Of a stretch of 6,084 nt of DNA, positions 1 through 5,849 are shown piece by piece. Source of the DNA: Brevundimonas sp. GTDB lineage: Bacteria > Pseudomonadota > Alphaproteobacteria > Caulobacterales > Caulobacteraceae. Every line of letters starts with the position of its first letter. The stretch's first letter is position 1. The translations under genes and the position numbers were made by a program. The notes under the pieces are model-generated. The model worked only from the letters and a program-made list of their open reading frames with translations, did no database searches and was not told the origin of the DNA. The stretch covers positions 1 to 6,084 of the forward strand of contig JALAGW010000216.1 of NCBI GenBank assembly GCA_022712235.1. Reading direction: 5' to 3'.

Positions 1-430
1 CCTCCGCAGCGGCGGCCCCGCCGGTGTCGAACACCTCGACCGAGGCGATCTTCATCTCTCCCAGGGCCTTGGAGCATTGTTGCAGGGCGACCGGATGGCT
101 TTCGGCCGTCCGGATATCCGACAACCGGGCGTCGGGCAGACCCAGCAGAGCCAGCCGGATCGGCCTCCATGCCTCGCTGACCACCGTCAGTCCCGCCTCG
201 CGCACCAGACTGGCGGCGGGCTCGACCACGCCCACGGTCGAGTTCTCGACCGGGATCAACGCCGACTGGCAGTCGCCCGACAGCAGGGCCTGAATGGCCC
301 CCTGGAAGGTCTCAAAGCCGACCGCCTCGTCCCACGGCCGCAGGTCGAGGCAGGCTTCATGGCTGAAGGCGCCGGGCGCGCCTTGATAGGCGACGCGGCC
401 CGGTCCCTCGTCTTCGGTCGGCGTGGTCAC
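1..430 (-). CDS. pheA: Prephenate dehydratase, N-terminal part (runs off the left window edge)
   Basis: Prephenate dehydratase converts prephenate to phenylpyruvate with loss of water and CO2, the committed step to phenylalanine, in the cytoplasm. The 143 visible codons carry the first half of the catalytic domain: GAPGAFSHEA at residues 17-26, the family's IPVENSTVG at 59-67, SHPVALQQC at 111-119, and DTGGAAAA at 135-142, where the family usually has a DTA-type motif. The domain begins almost at the N-terminus, so there is no fused chorismate mutase ahead of it, unlike the enterobacterial P-protein. The catalytic TRF motif and any C-terminal ACT (phenylalanine-sensing) domain would lie outside the window. 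I chose the GTG start (430-428) because it gives the complete domain, the next in-frame ATG is at residue 126, and GAGG lies four bases upstream. The start overlaps the DAHP synthase stop as GTGA, which suggests translational coupling. The family call is secure; the start is probable. Confidence 0.92.
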   Translation of the reverse strand, partial: MTTPTEDEGPGRVAYQGAPGAFSHEACLDLRPWDEAVGFETFQGAIQALLSGDCQSALIPVENSTVGVVEPAASLVREAGLTVVSEAWRPIRLALLGLPDARLSDIRTAESHPVALQQCSKALGEMKIASVEVFDTGGAAAAE

Positions 431-1797
431 GCGGCCTCGGCGCGGGCCTGACGCCCGGCCTTGAGACGCTCGGCGACCAGGAAGGCCAGCTCCAGCGCCT
501 GATCCGCGTTCAGACGCGGGTCGCAATGGGTGTGATAACGGCTCGACAGATCGTCCTCAGTCACCGCCTGGGCGCCGCCCAGGCATTCGGTGACGTTCTG
601 ACCGGTCATCTCCAGGTGGACGCCGCCGGGGTGGACGCCCTCGGCCTCCGCCACGTCAATGAAGGTGCGGACCTCGCCCATGACGCGGTCGAACGGCCGG
701 GTCTTGTAGCCGTTGGCGGCCTTCAGCGTATTGCCGTGCATCGGGTCGATCGACCAGATGACGCGCTTGCCCTCGGCCTTCACCGCCCGCATCAGGGCCG
801 GCAGACGATCGCCCACCTTGTCGTGGCCGAAGCGGCCGATCAGGGTCAGACGGCCCGGAATATTGTTCGGGTTCAGGGCGTCGATCAGCGGCAGGATGTC
901 TTCCGCCGTCATGGTCGGCCCGCACTTGACGCCGATCGGGTTCGAGATGCCGCGCATGAACTCGACGTGGGCGCCGTCCAGCTGACGGGTGCGCTCGCCG
1001 ATCCACAGCATGTGGGCCGAGGTGTCGAACCATTCGCCCGACGAGCCTTCCAGACGCGTCAGGGCGCTCTCGACGTTCAGCAGCAGGGCTTCATGGCTGG
1101 TGAAGACCTCGACGCGCGACAGGTCGGGATGGGTCTCGGGCGTGACGCCGACCGCCTCCATGAAGGCCAGGGCCTCGGTGATCTTGTCGGCCAGCTCGCG
1201 ATAGGCCGCGCCCGCGCCGTTGTCGGCGAAGCCGAGCGTCCAGCGGTGGATATTGTAGAGATCGGCATAGCCGCCGCCGGCGAAGGCGCGCAGCAGGTTC
1301 AGCGTCGAGGCCGACTGGTTGTAGGCCCTCAGCAGACGCTGCGGATCGGGCACGCGCTCTTCGGGCGTGAAGCCCATGCCGTTGATGATGTCGCCGCGAT
1401 AGGACGGCAGCTCGACCCCGCCGATCTCCTCCAGCGGCGACGAGCGCGGCTTGGCGAACTGACCGGCGATGCGGCCGACCTTCACCACCGGTTTGCGCCC
1501 GGCGAAGGTCAGCACCACCGCCATCTGCAGGATCAGACGGAAGGTGTCGCGGATGTTGTCGGTCGAGAACTCCTTGAAGCTCTCGGCGCAATCGCCGCCC
1601 TGAAGCAGGAAGGCGTTCCCCGCCTCCACCTGCGCGAGATGCTGGGTCAGTTTGCGGGCCTCGCCGGCAAACACCAGGGGCGGCATGGCCCGCAGCTCGT
1701 CTTCGACACGGGCCAGTTCGGCCATGTCAGGATAGTCCGTCGGCATATGCACGACGGGCTTGTTTCTCCAGGATTCAGGGGTCCAGCGCTTACTCAT
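427..1797 (-). CDS. aroG: Class II 3-deoxy-7-phosphoheptulonate (DAHP) synthase
   Basis: Condenses phosphoenolpyruvate with erythrose 4-phosphate to DAHP, the entry step of the shikimate pathway. At 456 residues it is a full-length plant/mycobacterial-type (class II) enzyme, unrelated in sequence to E. coli AroF/G/H. The expected metal ligands are present: Cys70 (GGDCAE), His354 (DPMHGN), Glu396 (HLEMTG) and Asp426 (HCDPRLN). PEP-contacting residues also match in spacing: Arg109 (KVGRIAGQ), Glu268-Arg269 (WIGERTR), Lys291 (VKCGPT) and Arg322. Compared with the M. tuberculosis enzyme (numbering from memory) the region before Cys70 is about 17 residues shorter; in that enzyme the N-terminal extension takes part in assembly and allosteric control, so regulation may differ. 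The ATG start is fixed by an in-frame TAG five codons upstream (1815-1813); AGG lies a few bases before it. It starts 60 bases after the acyl-CoA hydrolase gene and overlaps pheA by four bases. The gene symbol varies between genomes (aroG, aroF, aroA-II). Confidence 0.96.
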   Translation of the reverse strand: MSKRWTPESWRNKPVVHMPTDYPDMAELARVEDELRAMPPLVFAGEARKLTQHLAQVEAGNAFLLQGGDCAESFKEFSTDNIRDTFRLILQMAVVLTFAGRKPVVKVGRIAGQFAKPRSSPLEEIGGVELPSYRGDIINGMGFTPEERVPDPQRLLRAYNQSASTLNLLRAFAGGGYADLYNIHRWTLGFADNGAGAAYRELADKITEALAFMEAVGVTPETHPDLSRVEVFTSHEALLLNVESALTRLEGSSGEWFDTSAHMLWIGERTRQLDGAHVEFMRGISNPIGVKCGPTMTAEDILPLIDALNPNNIPGRLTLIGRFGHDKVGDRLPALMRAVKAEGKRVIWSIDPMHGNTLKAANGYKTRPFDRVMGEVRTFIDVAEAEGVHPGGVHLEMTGQNVTECLGGAQAVTEDDLSSRYHTHCDPRLNADQALELAFLVAERLKAGRQARAEAA

Positions 1798-1804
1798 GCC
1801 GCCT

Positions 1805-1832
1805 AGATAGCCCTACAGGCGTCTTCGAACAA
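1805..1832 (-). promoter_or_regulatory. Weak candidate promoter for the DAHP synthase-pheA unit
   Basis: On the minus strand TTGTTC (1832-1827) is followed after 16 bases by CTATCT (1810-1805), within GCTATCTA. The latter resembles the Caulobacter housekeeping -10 consensus GCTANAWC as I recall it; the -35 matches poorly. Transcription from here would begin at or within a few bases of the ATG at 1797, so the message would be nearly leaderless. The alternative is simple read-through from the hydrolase gene 60 bases upstream, since I see no terminator between them. A 5-base dyad CAACA-AA-TGTTG (1830-1841) overlaps the -35 and could be an operator, but it is short enough to be chance. Confidence 0.22.
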
Positions 1833-1857
1833 CAAATGTTGCGCCGCAGTGACCGTT

Positions 1858-2907
1858 TCAGAGCGGCGACCAGGCCTCGTCGGCGGGCAGAGGCGCGAAC
1901 AGGGCGTCCAGCGTCGCCTCACTGACGCCCGACAGGTCGGCGGGCGACCACTGCGGGGCGTTGTCCTTGTCGACGATGACGACGCGCACGCCTTCCTGGA
2001 AGTCGTGGGTGCGAACGACCCGGCCGCCCAGCGCATATTCCATCGCCATGTTGTCGGCGAAGGCGGTCAGGGTTGCGCCGGTACGGATCTGGCGCAGCGA
2101 AACCTTCAGCGACTGCGGCGACTTGGTCTTCAGCGTCTCCAGCTGCTTCAGCGCCCAATCCGACCCGTCGGCCTCCAGCGCGGCGAAGATCTCCTCGACC
2201 GTATCGAAGGCGAACAGCCGGTCGATGGCCTCGCGGTGCGCGTCCAGCGGCGCAGGACCCGCGTCGCCCGCCAGACGATCCGCCACAACCTTGGGATCAG
2301 CGGGCGCGGCCAGCAGTTCAGCCTTCAGCGCCTCGACGCCTTCGCTTGGCGTGAAATGGGTGTGGATGCCCAGCGCCACCGTGTCCGCCGCCTTCAACCG
2401 CGCGCCCGTCAGCGCCAGCCAGACGCCCGTCTGGCCCGGCAGGCGCGGCAGGAACCAGCCCCCGCCCACGTCAGGGAAGAGGCCGATGCCCGTCTCGGGC
2501 ATGGCGTAGGTGGTGCGCTCGGTGGCGATGCGCACGTCCGCCGGTTCGCTGATACCCACGCCGCCGCCCATGACGATGCCGTCGACAACGGCCGTGATCG
2601 GCTTGGGATAGTCGAACATCAGATGGTTCAACTGATACTCGGTCCTGAAAAAGGCCTTGGCCTCCGACGCATCCCCTGCCCCGCTCTCGGCGATCATGCG
2701 GATGTCGCCGCCGGCGCAGAAACCACGCTCGCCCGCATGGTCGATCAGCACCGAGCGCACGACGTCGTCGCCGCGCCAGGCCAGCAGCGCCTCGATCATC
2801 GTCTCGCACATGGCCCGGTTCAGCGCATGAATCGCCCTGGGCCGGTTCAGGGTGATGCGGCCGATGCCATTTTCGATGCGGGTGATGACTTCGGGTTCGA
2901 TGCTCAT
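1858..2907 (-). CDS. 3-hydroxyisobutyryl-CoA hydrolase-like protein (enoyl-CoA hydratase/isomerase superfamily)
   Basis: Probable hydrolase of 3-hydroxyisobutyryl-CoA to 3-hydroxyisobutyrate and CoA, a step of valine catabolism that also removes toxic methacrylyl-CoA equivalents. It is a crotonase-fold protein of 349 residues, the length of the HIBCH subgroup and longer than ordinary hydratases (about 260). HIBCH-type signatures are visible: RGFCAGGDIR at 61-70, GGGVGIS at 114-120, PETGIGLFPDVGGG at 137-150, KSPQSLKVS at 262-270, and a DFQEGVR...DKD..PQW block at 302-320. Glu90, Gly115, Glu138 and Asp146 have the same relative spacing as the substrate-site residues of human HIBCH (Glu121, Gly146, Glu169, Asp177, from memory). 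The ATG is fixed by an in-frame TAG four codons upstream (2919-2917); no strong ribosome binding site precedes it. A plain enoyl-CoA hydratase is less likely given the C-terminal region. The acyl-CoA dehydrogenase on the same strand further right supports a valine role. Confidence 0.88.
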   Translation of the reverse strand: MSIEPEVITRIENGIGRITLNRPRAIHALNRAMCETMIEALLAWRGDDVVRSVLIDHAGERGFCAGGDIRMIAESGAGDASEAKAFFRTEYQLNHLMFDYPKPITAVVDGIVMGGGVGISEPADVRIATERTTYAMPETGIGLFPDVGGGWFLPRLPGQTGVWLALTGARLKAADTVALGIHTHFTPSEGVEALKAELLAAPADPKVVADRLAGDAGPAPLDAHREAIDRLFAFDTVEEIFAALEADGSDWALKQLETLKTKSPQSLKVSLRQIRTGATLTAFADNMAMEYALGGRVVRTHDFQEGVRVVIVDKDNAPQWSPADLSGVSEATLDALFAPLPADEAWSPL

Positions 2908-3013
2908 CCGGTCGATCTAGAACCGACGCCTTCACGGGTAAAGTCGGGACCGGCTTGCATTCATATCATCGGGGGGGTGGTATGGGCTCAGTTTGCAGAC
3001 GAGAGGCTTCTTC
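2908..3013. other. Divergent intergenic region between the hydrolase and the small exported protein
   Basis: These 106 bases must carry the start signals of both genes. I see a run of seven G (2971-2977), an AT-richer patch (TTGCATTCATATCATC, 2955-2970) and a loose dyad CGGT/ACCG (2909-2912 and 2922-2925) just before the hydrolase start. No -35/-10 pair with acceptable spacing stands out on either strand, so I do not call a promoter. Confidence 0.4.
3001..3006 (+). promoter_or_regulatory. Ribosome binding site deciding the start at 3014
   Basis: GAGAGG sits seven bases before the ATG at 3014, an optimal Shine-Dalgarno arrangement. This favours 3014 over the in-frame TTG at 2993, which has no comparable site at the right distance. 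The TTG start would, however, add residues QTRGFF and give a more classical positively charged signal-peptide N-region, so it is not excluded. Confidence 0.65.
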
Positions 3014-3442
3014 ATGCTCATCACCGCGATGACAGCCGCCATAGCCCTGACCGCCCCCGCCGACGGCAAGAGCGATCAATGGCTGGCGCGGGACGTATCG
3101 GGCGAAGGACCTGTCGCCAGTTTCCTGAACTGGAACTACGCCTCTGTCATTACCCGCGCCCATTGCACGAATGGACGGGTCGCGCTCCAGTACTTCTACA
3201 CATTCCCCGAGACGCCGCCTCCGGCCGAAGCCTCTCTGGCGCTGATGATCGACGATACGCCCTACCCGCTGGCGCACTCGGTCGATGATTTCGACAGACA
3301 GGTCTACACCCTCTCGCCTGAGGGAAAAGCCGCCCTAAGGCGAGCGCGAAACGTCGACCTCGACGCCCCGAACGAAGCGGGCGAGCCCTGGTATCTCGGA
3401 GAAGCCGCCGCCCTGGTGGATCTGGCGAAGCGCTGCGGTTGA
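3014..3442 (+). CDS. Small putative exported protein of unknown function
   Basis: I do not recognise this 142-residue protein. Residues 1-16 (MLITAMTAAIALTAPA) form a hydrophobic stretch ending in an APA signal-peptidase-like site followed by DGKSDQW, so export to the periplasm is likely; the absence of a charged N-region is a weakness unless the upstream TTG is the true start. The predicted mature part has two cysteines, Cys51 (AHCTNG) and Cys141 (KRCG, the penultimate residue), compatible with a disulfide joining the start of the core to the C-terminus. An aromatic patch FLNWNY (38-42) and QYFYTF (60-64) suggests a small beta-rich fold. There is no transmembrane helix after the signal and no metal or catalytic motif. 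It starts opposite to the hydrolase and ends three bases from the acyl-CoA dehydrogenase stop, converging with it. Codon use looks slightly less GC-biased than its neighbours, by eye only. That this frame is a gene is supported by the strong ribosome binding site and by its filling the gap exactly. Confidence 0.75.
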   Translation: MLITAMTAAIALTAPADGKSDQWLARDVSGEGPVASFLNWNYASVITRAHCTNGRVALQYFYTFPETPPPAEASLALMIDDTPYPLAHSVDDFDRQVYTLSPEGKAALRRARNVDLDAPNEAGEPWYLGEAAALVDLAKRCG

Positions 3443-3445
3443 CGA

Positions 3446-4582
3446 CTACCTCGCCAGCTCCCGCGCGATGATCACGCGCATGATCTCATTGGTGCCTTCC
3501 AGAATGCGGTGCACCCGCAGGTCGCGCACGATCCGCTCCAGCGGATAGTCCTTCAGATAGCCGTAGCCGCCGTGCAGCTGCAGCGCTTCGTCCGCCAGCT
3601 GGAAGCAGGCGTCGGTGGCCAGCCGCTTGGCCATGGCGCACCACTTGGTCTTTTCCGGGTGGTTGTTGTCGATGGCCCAGGCCCCGCGCTGCACCATCAG
3701 GCGCGCGGCCTCCAGATCCGTCGCCATGTCGGCCAGACGGAACTGCAGGGCCTGAAACTGGCCGATGGCCTGTCCGAACTGCTTGCGCGTGGCGACGTAT
3801 TCCTGCGCCGTCTCCAGCGCCAGCCGCGCCCCGCCCAGCGAACAGGCGGCGATGTTCAGGCGCCCGCCGTCCAGACCCGCCATGGCGTATTTGAAGCCCG
3901 CGCCTTCCTCGCCCACCAGATTGCCGACCGGCACGCGGCAGTCGTCGAAGCTGACCACGGCGGTCGGCTGGGCGTTCCAGCCCATCTTCTTCTCATTGGC
4001 GCCGAACGACAGGCCCGGCGTGTCCTTCTCAACCACGATGGTCGAGACGCCCTTGGCGCCCTCGTCGCCCGTGCGGACCATGACGACATAGACGTCCGAC
4101 ACGCCCGCGCCGGAAATGAAGGCCTTGGAGCCGTTCAGCACATAGTGGTCGCCGTCGCGCACCGCCGTGGTCCGCAGCGCCGCCGCATCCGACCCCGAGC
4201 CCGGCTCGGTCAGGCAGTAGCTGGCCATCTTGTCCATGCTTACCAGCGACGGCACGAAGCGCGAGCGCAGGTCGTCTGACCCGAACTTGTCGATCATCCA
4301 CGTCGCCATGTTGTGGATCGAGATGAAGGCCGCCGTCGCCACGTCCCCGCGCGACAGCTCCTCAAAGATCACCGCCGCCTCGACGCGGCCCAGGGCCATG
4401 CCGCCGTGCTCTTCGCCGGTATAGATGCCGCAGAAGCCCATCTCGGCCGCCGACTTCATCACCTCGACGGGGAAATGCTTGTCCTCATCCCACTGGGCCG
4501 AATGCGGCGCCAGCTCGGCGTCGGCGAAGGCCCGCGCCGCGTCCTGAATGGCGCGCTGATCGTCGTTGAGGGCGAAGTCCAT
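3446..4582 (-). CDS. Acyl-CoA dehydrogenase, probably isobutyryl-CoA dehydrogenase (ACAD8-like)
   Basis: FAD flavoprotein that oxidises a short branched acyl-CoA, most likely isobutyryl-CoA to methacrylyl-CoA in valine degradation, passing electrons to electron-transfer flavoprotein. At 378 residues it is a standard length. Family motifs run in order: an N-terminal helical domain; YCLTEPGSGSDAA at 122-134 (flavin and acyl contacts); NGSKAFISG at 150-158; GGRLNIAACSLGGA at 239-252; TRKQFGQAIGQFQ at 265-277; LQLHGGYGYLKDYPLER at 334-350; and RILEGTNEIMR at 359-369. Glu362 is at the catalytic-base position. The GGRLNIAACSLG and LHGGYGYLKDYPL segments resemble ACAD8 more than short- or medium-chain enzymes, but substrate assignment rests on memory of family sequences. 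The ATG is fixed by an in-frame TAG two codons upstream (4588-4586), and GGGAG (4595-4591) lies eight bases before it. It is the first minus-strand gene after the divergent hemB region. The hydrolase gene on the same strand is the matching downstream enzyme of valine breakdown, which supports the assignment. Confidence 0.93.
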   Translation of the reverse strand: MDFALNDDQRAIQDAARAFADAELAPHSAQWDEDKHFPVEVMKSAAEMGFCGIYTGEEHGGMALGRVEAAVIFEELSRGDVATAAFISIHNMATWMIDKFGSDDLRSRFVPSLVSMDKMASYCLTEPGSGSDAAALRTTAVRDGDHYVLNGSKAFISGAGVSDVYVVMVRTGDEGAKGVSTIVVEKDTPGLSFGANEKKMGWNAQPTAVVSFDDCRVPVGNLVGEEGAGFKYAMAGLDGGRLNIAACSLGGARLALETAQEYVATRKQFGQAIGQFQALQFRLADMATDLEAARLMVQRGAWAIDNNHPEKTKWCAMAKRLATDACFQLADEALQLHGGYGYLKDYPLERIVRDLRVHRILEGTNEIMRVIIARELAR

Positions 4583-4627
4583 GATCTATACTCCCGACTC
4601 TGCCCTCTGACGGGGCGTTCATGCGGC

Positions 4628-4655
4628 TTTTATCCAAGCGCTTGGGATACGTCAC
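4628..4655 (-). promoter_or_regulatory. Candidate promoter of the acyl-CoA dehydrogenase gene
   Basis: Minus strand: GTGACG (4655-4650) matches five of six bases of TTGACG. It is followed after 16 bases by ATAAAA (4633-4628), or after 15 by GATAAA, a poor to moderate -10. It would give a leader of roughly 40 bases before the ATG at 4582. The call leans on the palindrome that exactly occupies the spacer. Confidence 0.3.
4634..4645. promoter_or_regulatory. Perfect 12-base palindrome, candidate repressor operator
   Basis: CCAAGCGCTTGG is fully self-complementary. With one extra G it extends to TATCC...GGGATA on its flanks. It lies 52-63 bases upstream of the acyl-CoA dehydrogenase start, inside the spacer of the candidate promoter, where a repressor would block RNA polymerase. 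The CAAGNNCTTG core resembles sites of some TetR-family regulators of acyl-CoA and steroid catabolism (for example KstR2 of actinobacteria), and the AAGCGCTT centre also resembles LacI-family operators. No regulator gene is in the window, so the binding protein is unknown. Confidence 0.45.
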
Positions 4656-4734
4656 CCCGCCAGCGCTCCGCGCCGCATCCTGTGTCCGCCAATGACGCAG
4701 GCACGCGCTAGTCTCTGCCTTTCGACGCCGCGAT

Positions 4735-4752
4735 TTCAGACGATTCAGACGA
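4735..4752 (+). repeat. Tandem 9-base direct repeat upstream of hemB
   Basis: TTCAGACGA occurs twice back to back (4735-4743 and 4744-4752) with no mismatch. It lies 35 bases before the leader ORF and 88 before hemB. Two same-face half-sites nine to ten bases apart could bind a dimeric response regulator, but a short repeat may also arise by slippage. No regulator family is recognised. Confidence 0.4.
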
Positions 4753-4786
4753 ATTGGACTCTGTTTTTTCTCCGCCGAGGTCCGAT

Positions 4787-4843
4787 ATGCGACCCCCAAG
4801 GCCGTTTCCCTGCCCCGCCTACCGGACTATGAGCCCTGCATGA
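4787..4843 (+). CDS. Putative 18-residue leader peptide overlapping the hemB start
   Basis: ATG at 4787 opens an 18-codon frame encoding MRPPRPFPCPAYRTMSPA. It is preceded by GAGG (4777-4780, reading GAGGT into the next base) at six bases spacing, the best ribosome binding site in this intergenic region. Its TGA (4841-4843) overlaps the hemB ATG as ATGA. hemB itself has only a lone GAG seven bases upstream, so coupling of hemB translation to this short ORF is plausible. The peptide has six prolines (with a PP pair), one cysteine and three arginines, and no run of a regulatory amino acid as in classical attenuators. It could still be a chance frame: 18 codons is short and GC-rich DNA yields such frames easily. 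Confidence 0.4.
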   Translation: MRPPRPFPCPAYRTMSPA

Positions 4844-5844
4844 CCATGCCGTTCCAGCCCGCCGCCTTCCCCTACGCCCGCCCGCGTCGCCTGCGTTCGC
4901 AACCCTGGGTGCGCCGTCTGGTCGCCGAGACGACCCTGACGCCCGCCGACCTGATCTGGCCGATCATCGTCCACGACGGCGCCGAGGACCGCGTGCCGGT
5001 CGTCTCCATGCCGGGCGTCTTCCGCCTGTCGCCGAAAGAAGCCGCCAAGGCCGCCGTCGAGGCGCGCGACCTGGGCATCCCCATGATCGCCCTCTTCCCC
5101 AATGTGGACGGCGCCATCAAGGACAGCGTCGGCACAGCCGCCAGCGACCCGGACGGCCTGATCCCCGACTGCATCAAGGCCATCAAGGACGCCGCCCCCG
5201 AGATCGGCGTCATGACCGACGTGGCTCTGGACTGCTACACCGACCATGGCCACGACGGGGTTCTGGAGAACGGCCGCATCGTCAACGACGCGACGCTGGA
5301 ACGGCTGGCCGAGCAGGCCTTCATCCACGCCCACGCCGGCGCCGACGCCGTGGCGCCGTCCGACATGATGGACGGCCGGGTTCAGGCCATCCGCGAGGCG
5401 CTGGAAGCCAACGGCCTGTCGGATGCGCTGATCATCAGCTATGCGGCCAAGTACGCCTCTGCCTTCTACGGCCCCTATCGCGACGCCGTGGGCTCGTCGA
5501 AATCCCTGACCGGCGACAAGAAGACCTATCAGATGGACTACGCCAACGCCGACGAGGCGCTGCGCGAGGTGGCGATGGACATTTCCGAAGGCGCCGACGC
5601 CCTGATCGTCAAGCCGGGCCTGCCCTATCTCGACATCGTCCGTCTGGTCTCGGACACCTTCAAGGTGCCGACCTTCGCCTATCAGGTGTCCGGCGAGTAC
5701 GCGATGATGCAGGCCTCCATCGCCAACGGCTGGCTGGAGGAAGACCGCGCCATCCTGGAAACCCTGCACGCCTTCAAGCGCGCCGGCGCCTCCGGCGTCC
5801 TCAGCTACTTCGCCCCCAAGGCGGCGCGGCTGCTGGGGGCCTAA
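4840..5844 (+). CDS. hemB: Porphobilinogen synthase (delta-aminolevulinic acid dehydratase)
   Basis: Condenses two 5-aminolevulinate molecules to porphobilinogen, the first common tetrapyrrole step, in the cytosol. The 334 residues give the full TIM-barrel enzyme with its N-terminal arm (residues 1-30). The two Schiff-base lysines are Lys204 (SYAAKYASAFYGP) and Lys258 (ALIVKPGLPYLDI). The metal segment DVALDCYTDHGHDG (127-140) carries Ala129, Asp131 and Asp139 at the three places where zinc-type enzymes have Cys, so this is the Asp-type form found in Pseudomonas and rhizobia, which does not depend on catalytic zinc. Cys132 sits where Pro or Glu is usual, not at a ligand position. Glu243, fifteen residues before Lys258, has the spacing of the allosteric magnesium ligand in the Pseudomonas enzyme (from memory). 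The ATG at 4840 is the first usable start in its open frame; a second ATG lies at 4846. It diverges from the acyl-CoA dehydrogenase and is followed five bases after its TAA by a strong hairpin. Confidence 0.97.
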   Translation: MTMPFQPAAFPYARPRRLRSQPWVRRLVAETTLTPADLIWPIIVHDGAEDRVPVVSMPGVFRLSPKEAAKAAVEARDLGIPMIALFPNVDGAIKDSVGTAASDPDGLIPDCIKAIKDAAPEIGVMTDVALDCYTDHGHDGVLENGRIVNDATLERLAEQAFIHAHAGADAVAPSDMMDGRVQAIREALEANGLSDALIISYAAKYASAFYGPYRDAVGSSKSLTGDKKTYQMDYANADEALREVAMDISEGADALIVKPGLPYLDIVRLVSDTFKVPTFAYQVSGEYAMMQASIANGWLEEDRAILETLHAFKRAGASGVLSYFAPKAARLLGA

Positions 5845-5849
5845 CTTCT

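Noticed and set aside
77..451. Plus-strand open frame of 124 codons opposite pheA
   Set aside because: The minus strand carries all the prephenate dehydratase motifs; this frame has none.
526..1806. Plus-strand open frame of 426 codons antisense to DAHP synthase
   Set aside because: Its protein is a low-complexity Arg/Ala/Gly/Asp/Gln-rich shadow of a well-conserved gene in very GC-rich DNA; no domain is recognisable.
1849..3288. Plus-strand open frame of 479 codons across the hydrolase, the intergenic region and part of the small exported gene
   Set aside because: It is antisense to a clear crotonase-fold gene and out of frame with the exported protein; composition is typical of a GC shadow.
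3509..4279. Plus-strand open frame of 256 codons opposite the acyl-CoA dehydrogenase
   Set aside because: Shadow of a fully conserved enzyme; no ribosome binding site or recognisable domain.
4485..4799. Minus-strand open frame of 104 codons upstream of the acyl-CoA dehydrogenase
   Set aside because: It overlaps the start of the dehydrogenase in another frame and covers the divergent promoter region; basic low-complexity product, no support.
4583..4839. Riboswitch upstream of hemB or the dehydrogenase
   Set aside because: I see no known aptamer core and no terminator/antiterminator pair; only the short palindrome, the direct repeat and the leader ORF.
4819..5769. Minus-strand open frame of 316 codons opposite hemB
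   Set aside because: Rich in Gly, Val, His and Asp with no family signature; it mirrors hemB codons.
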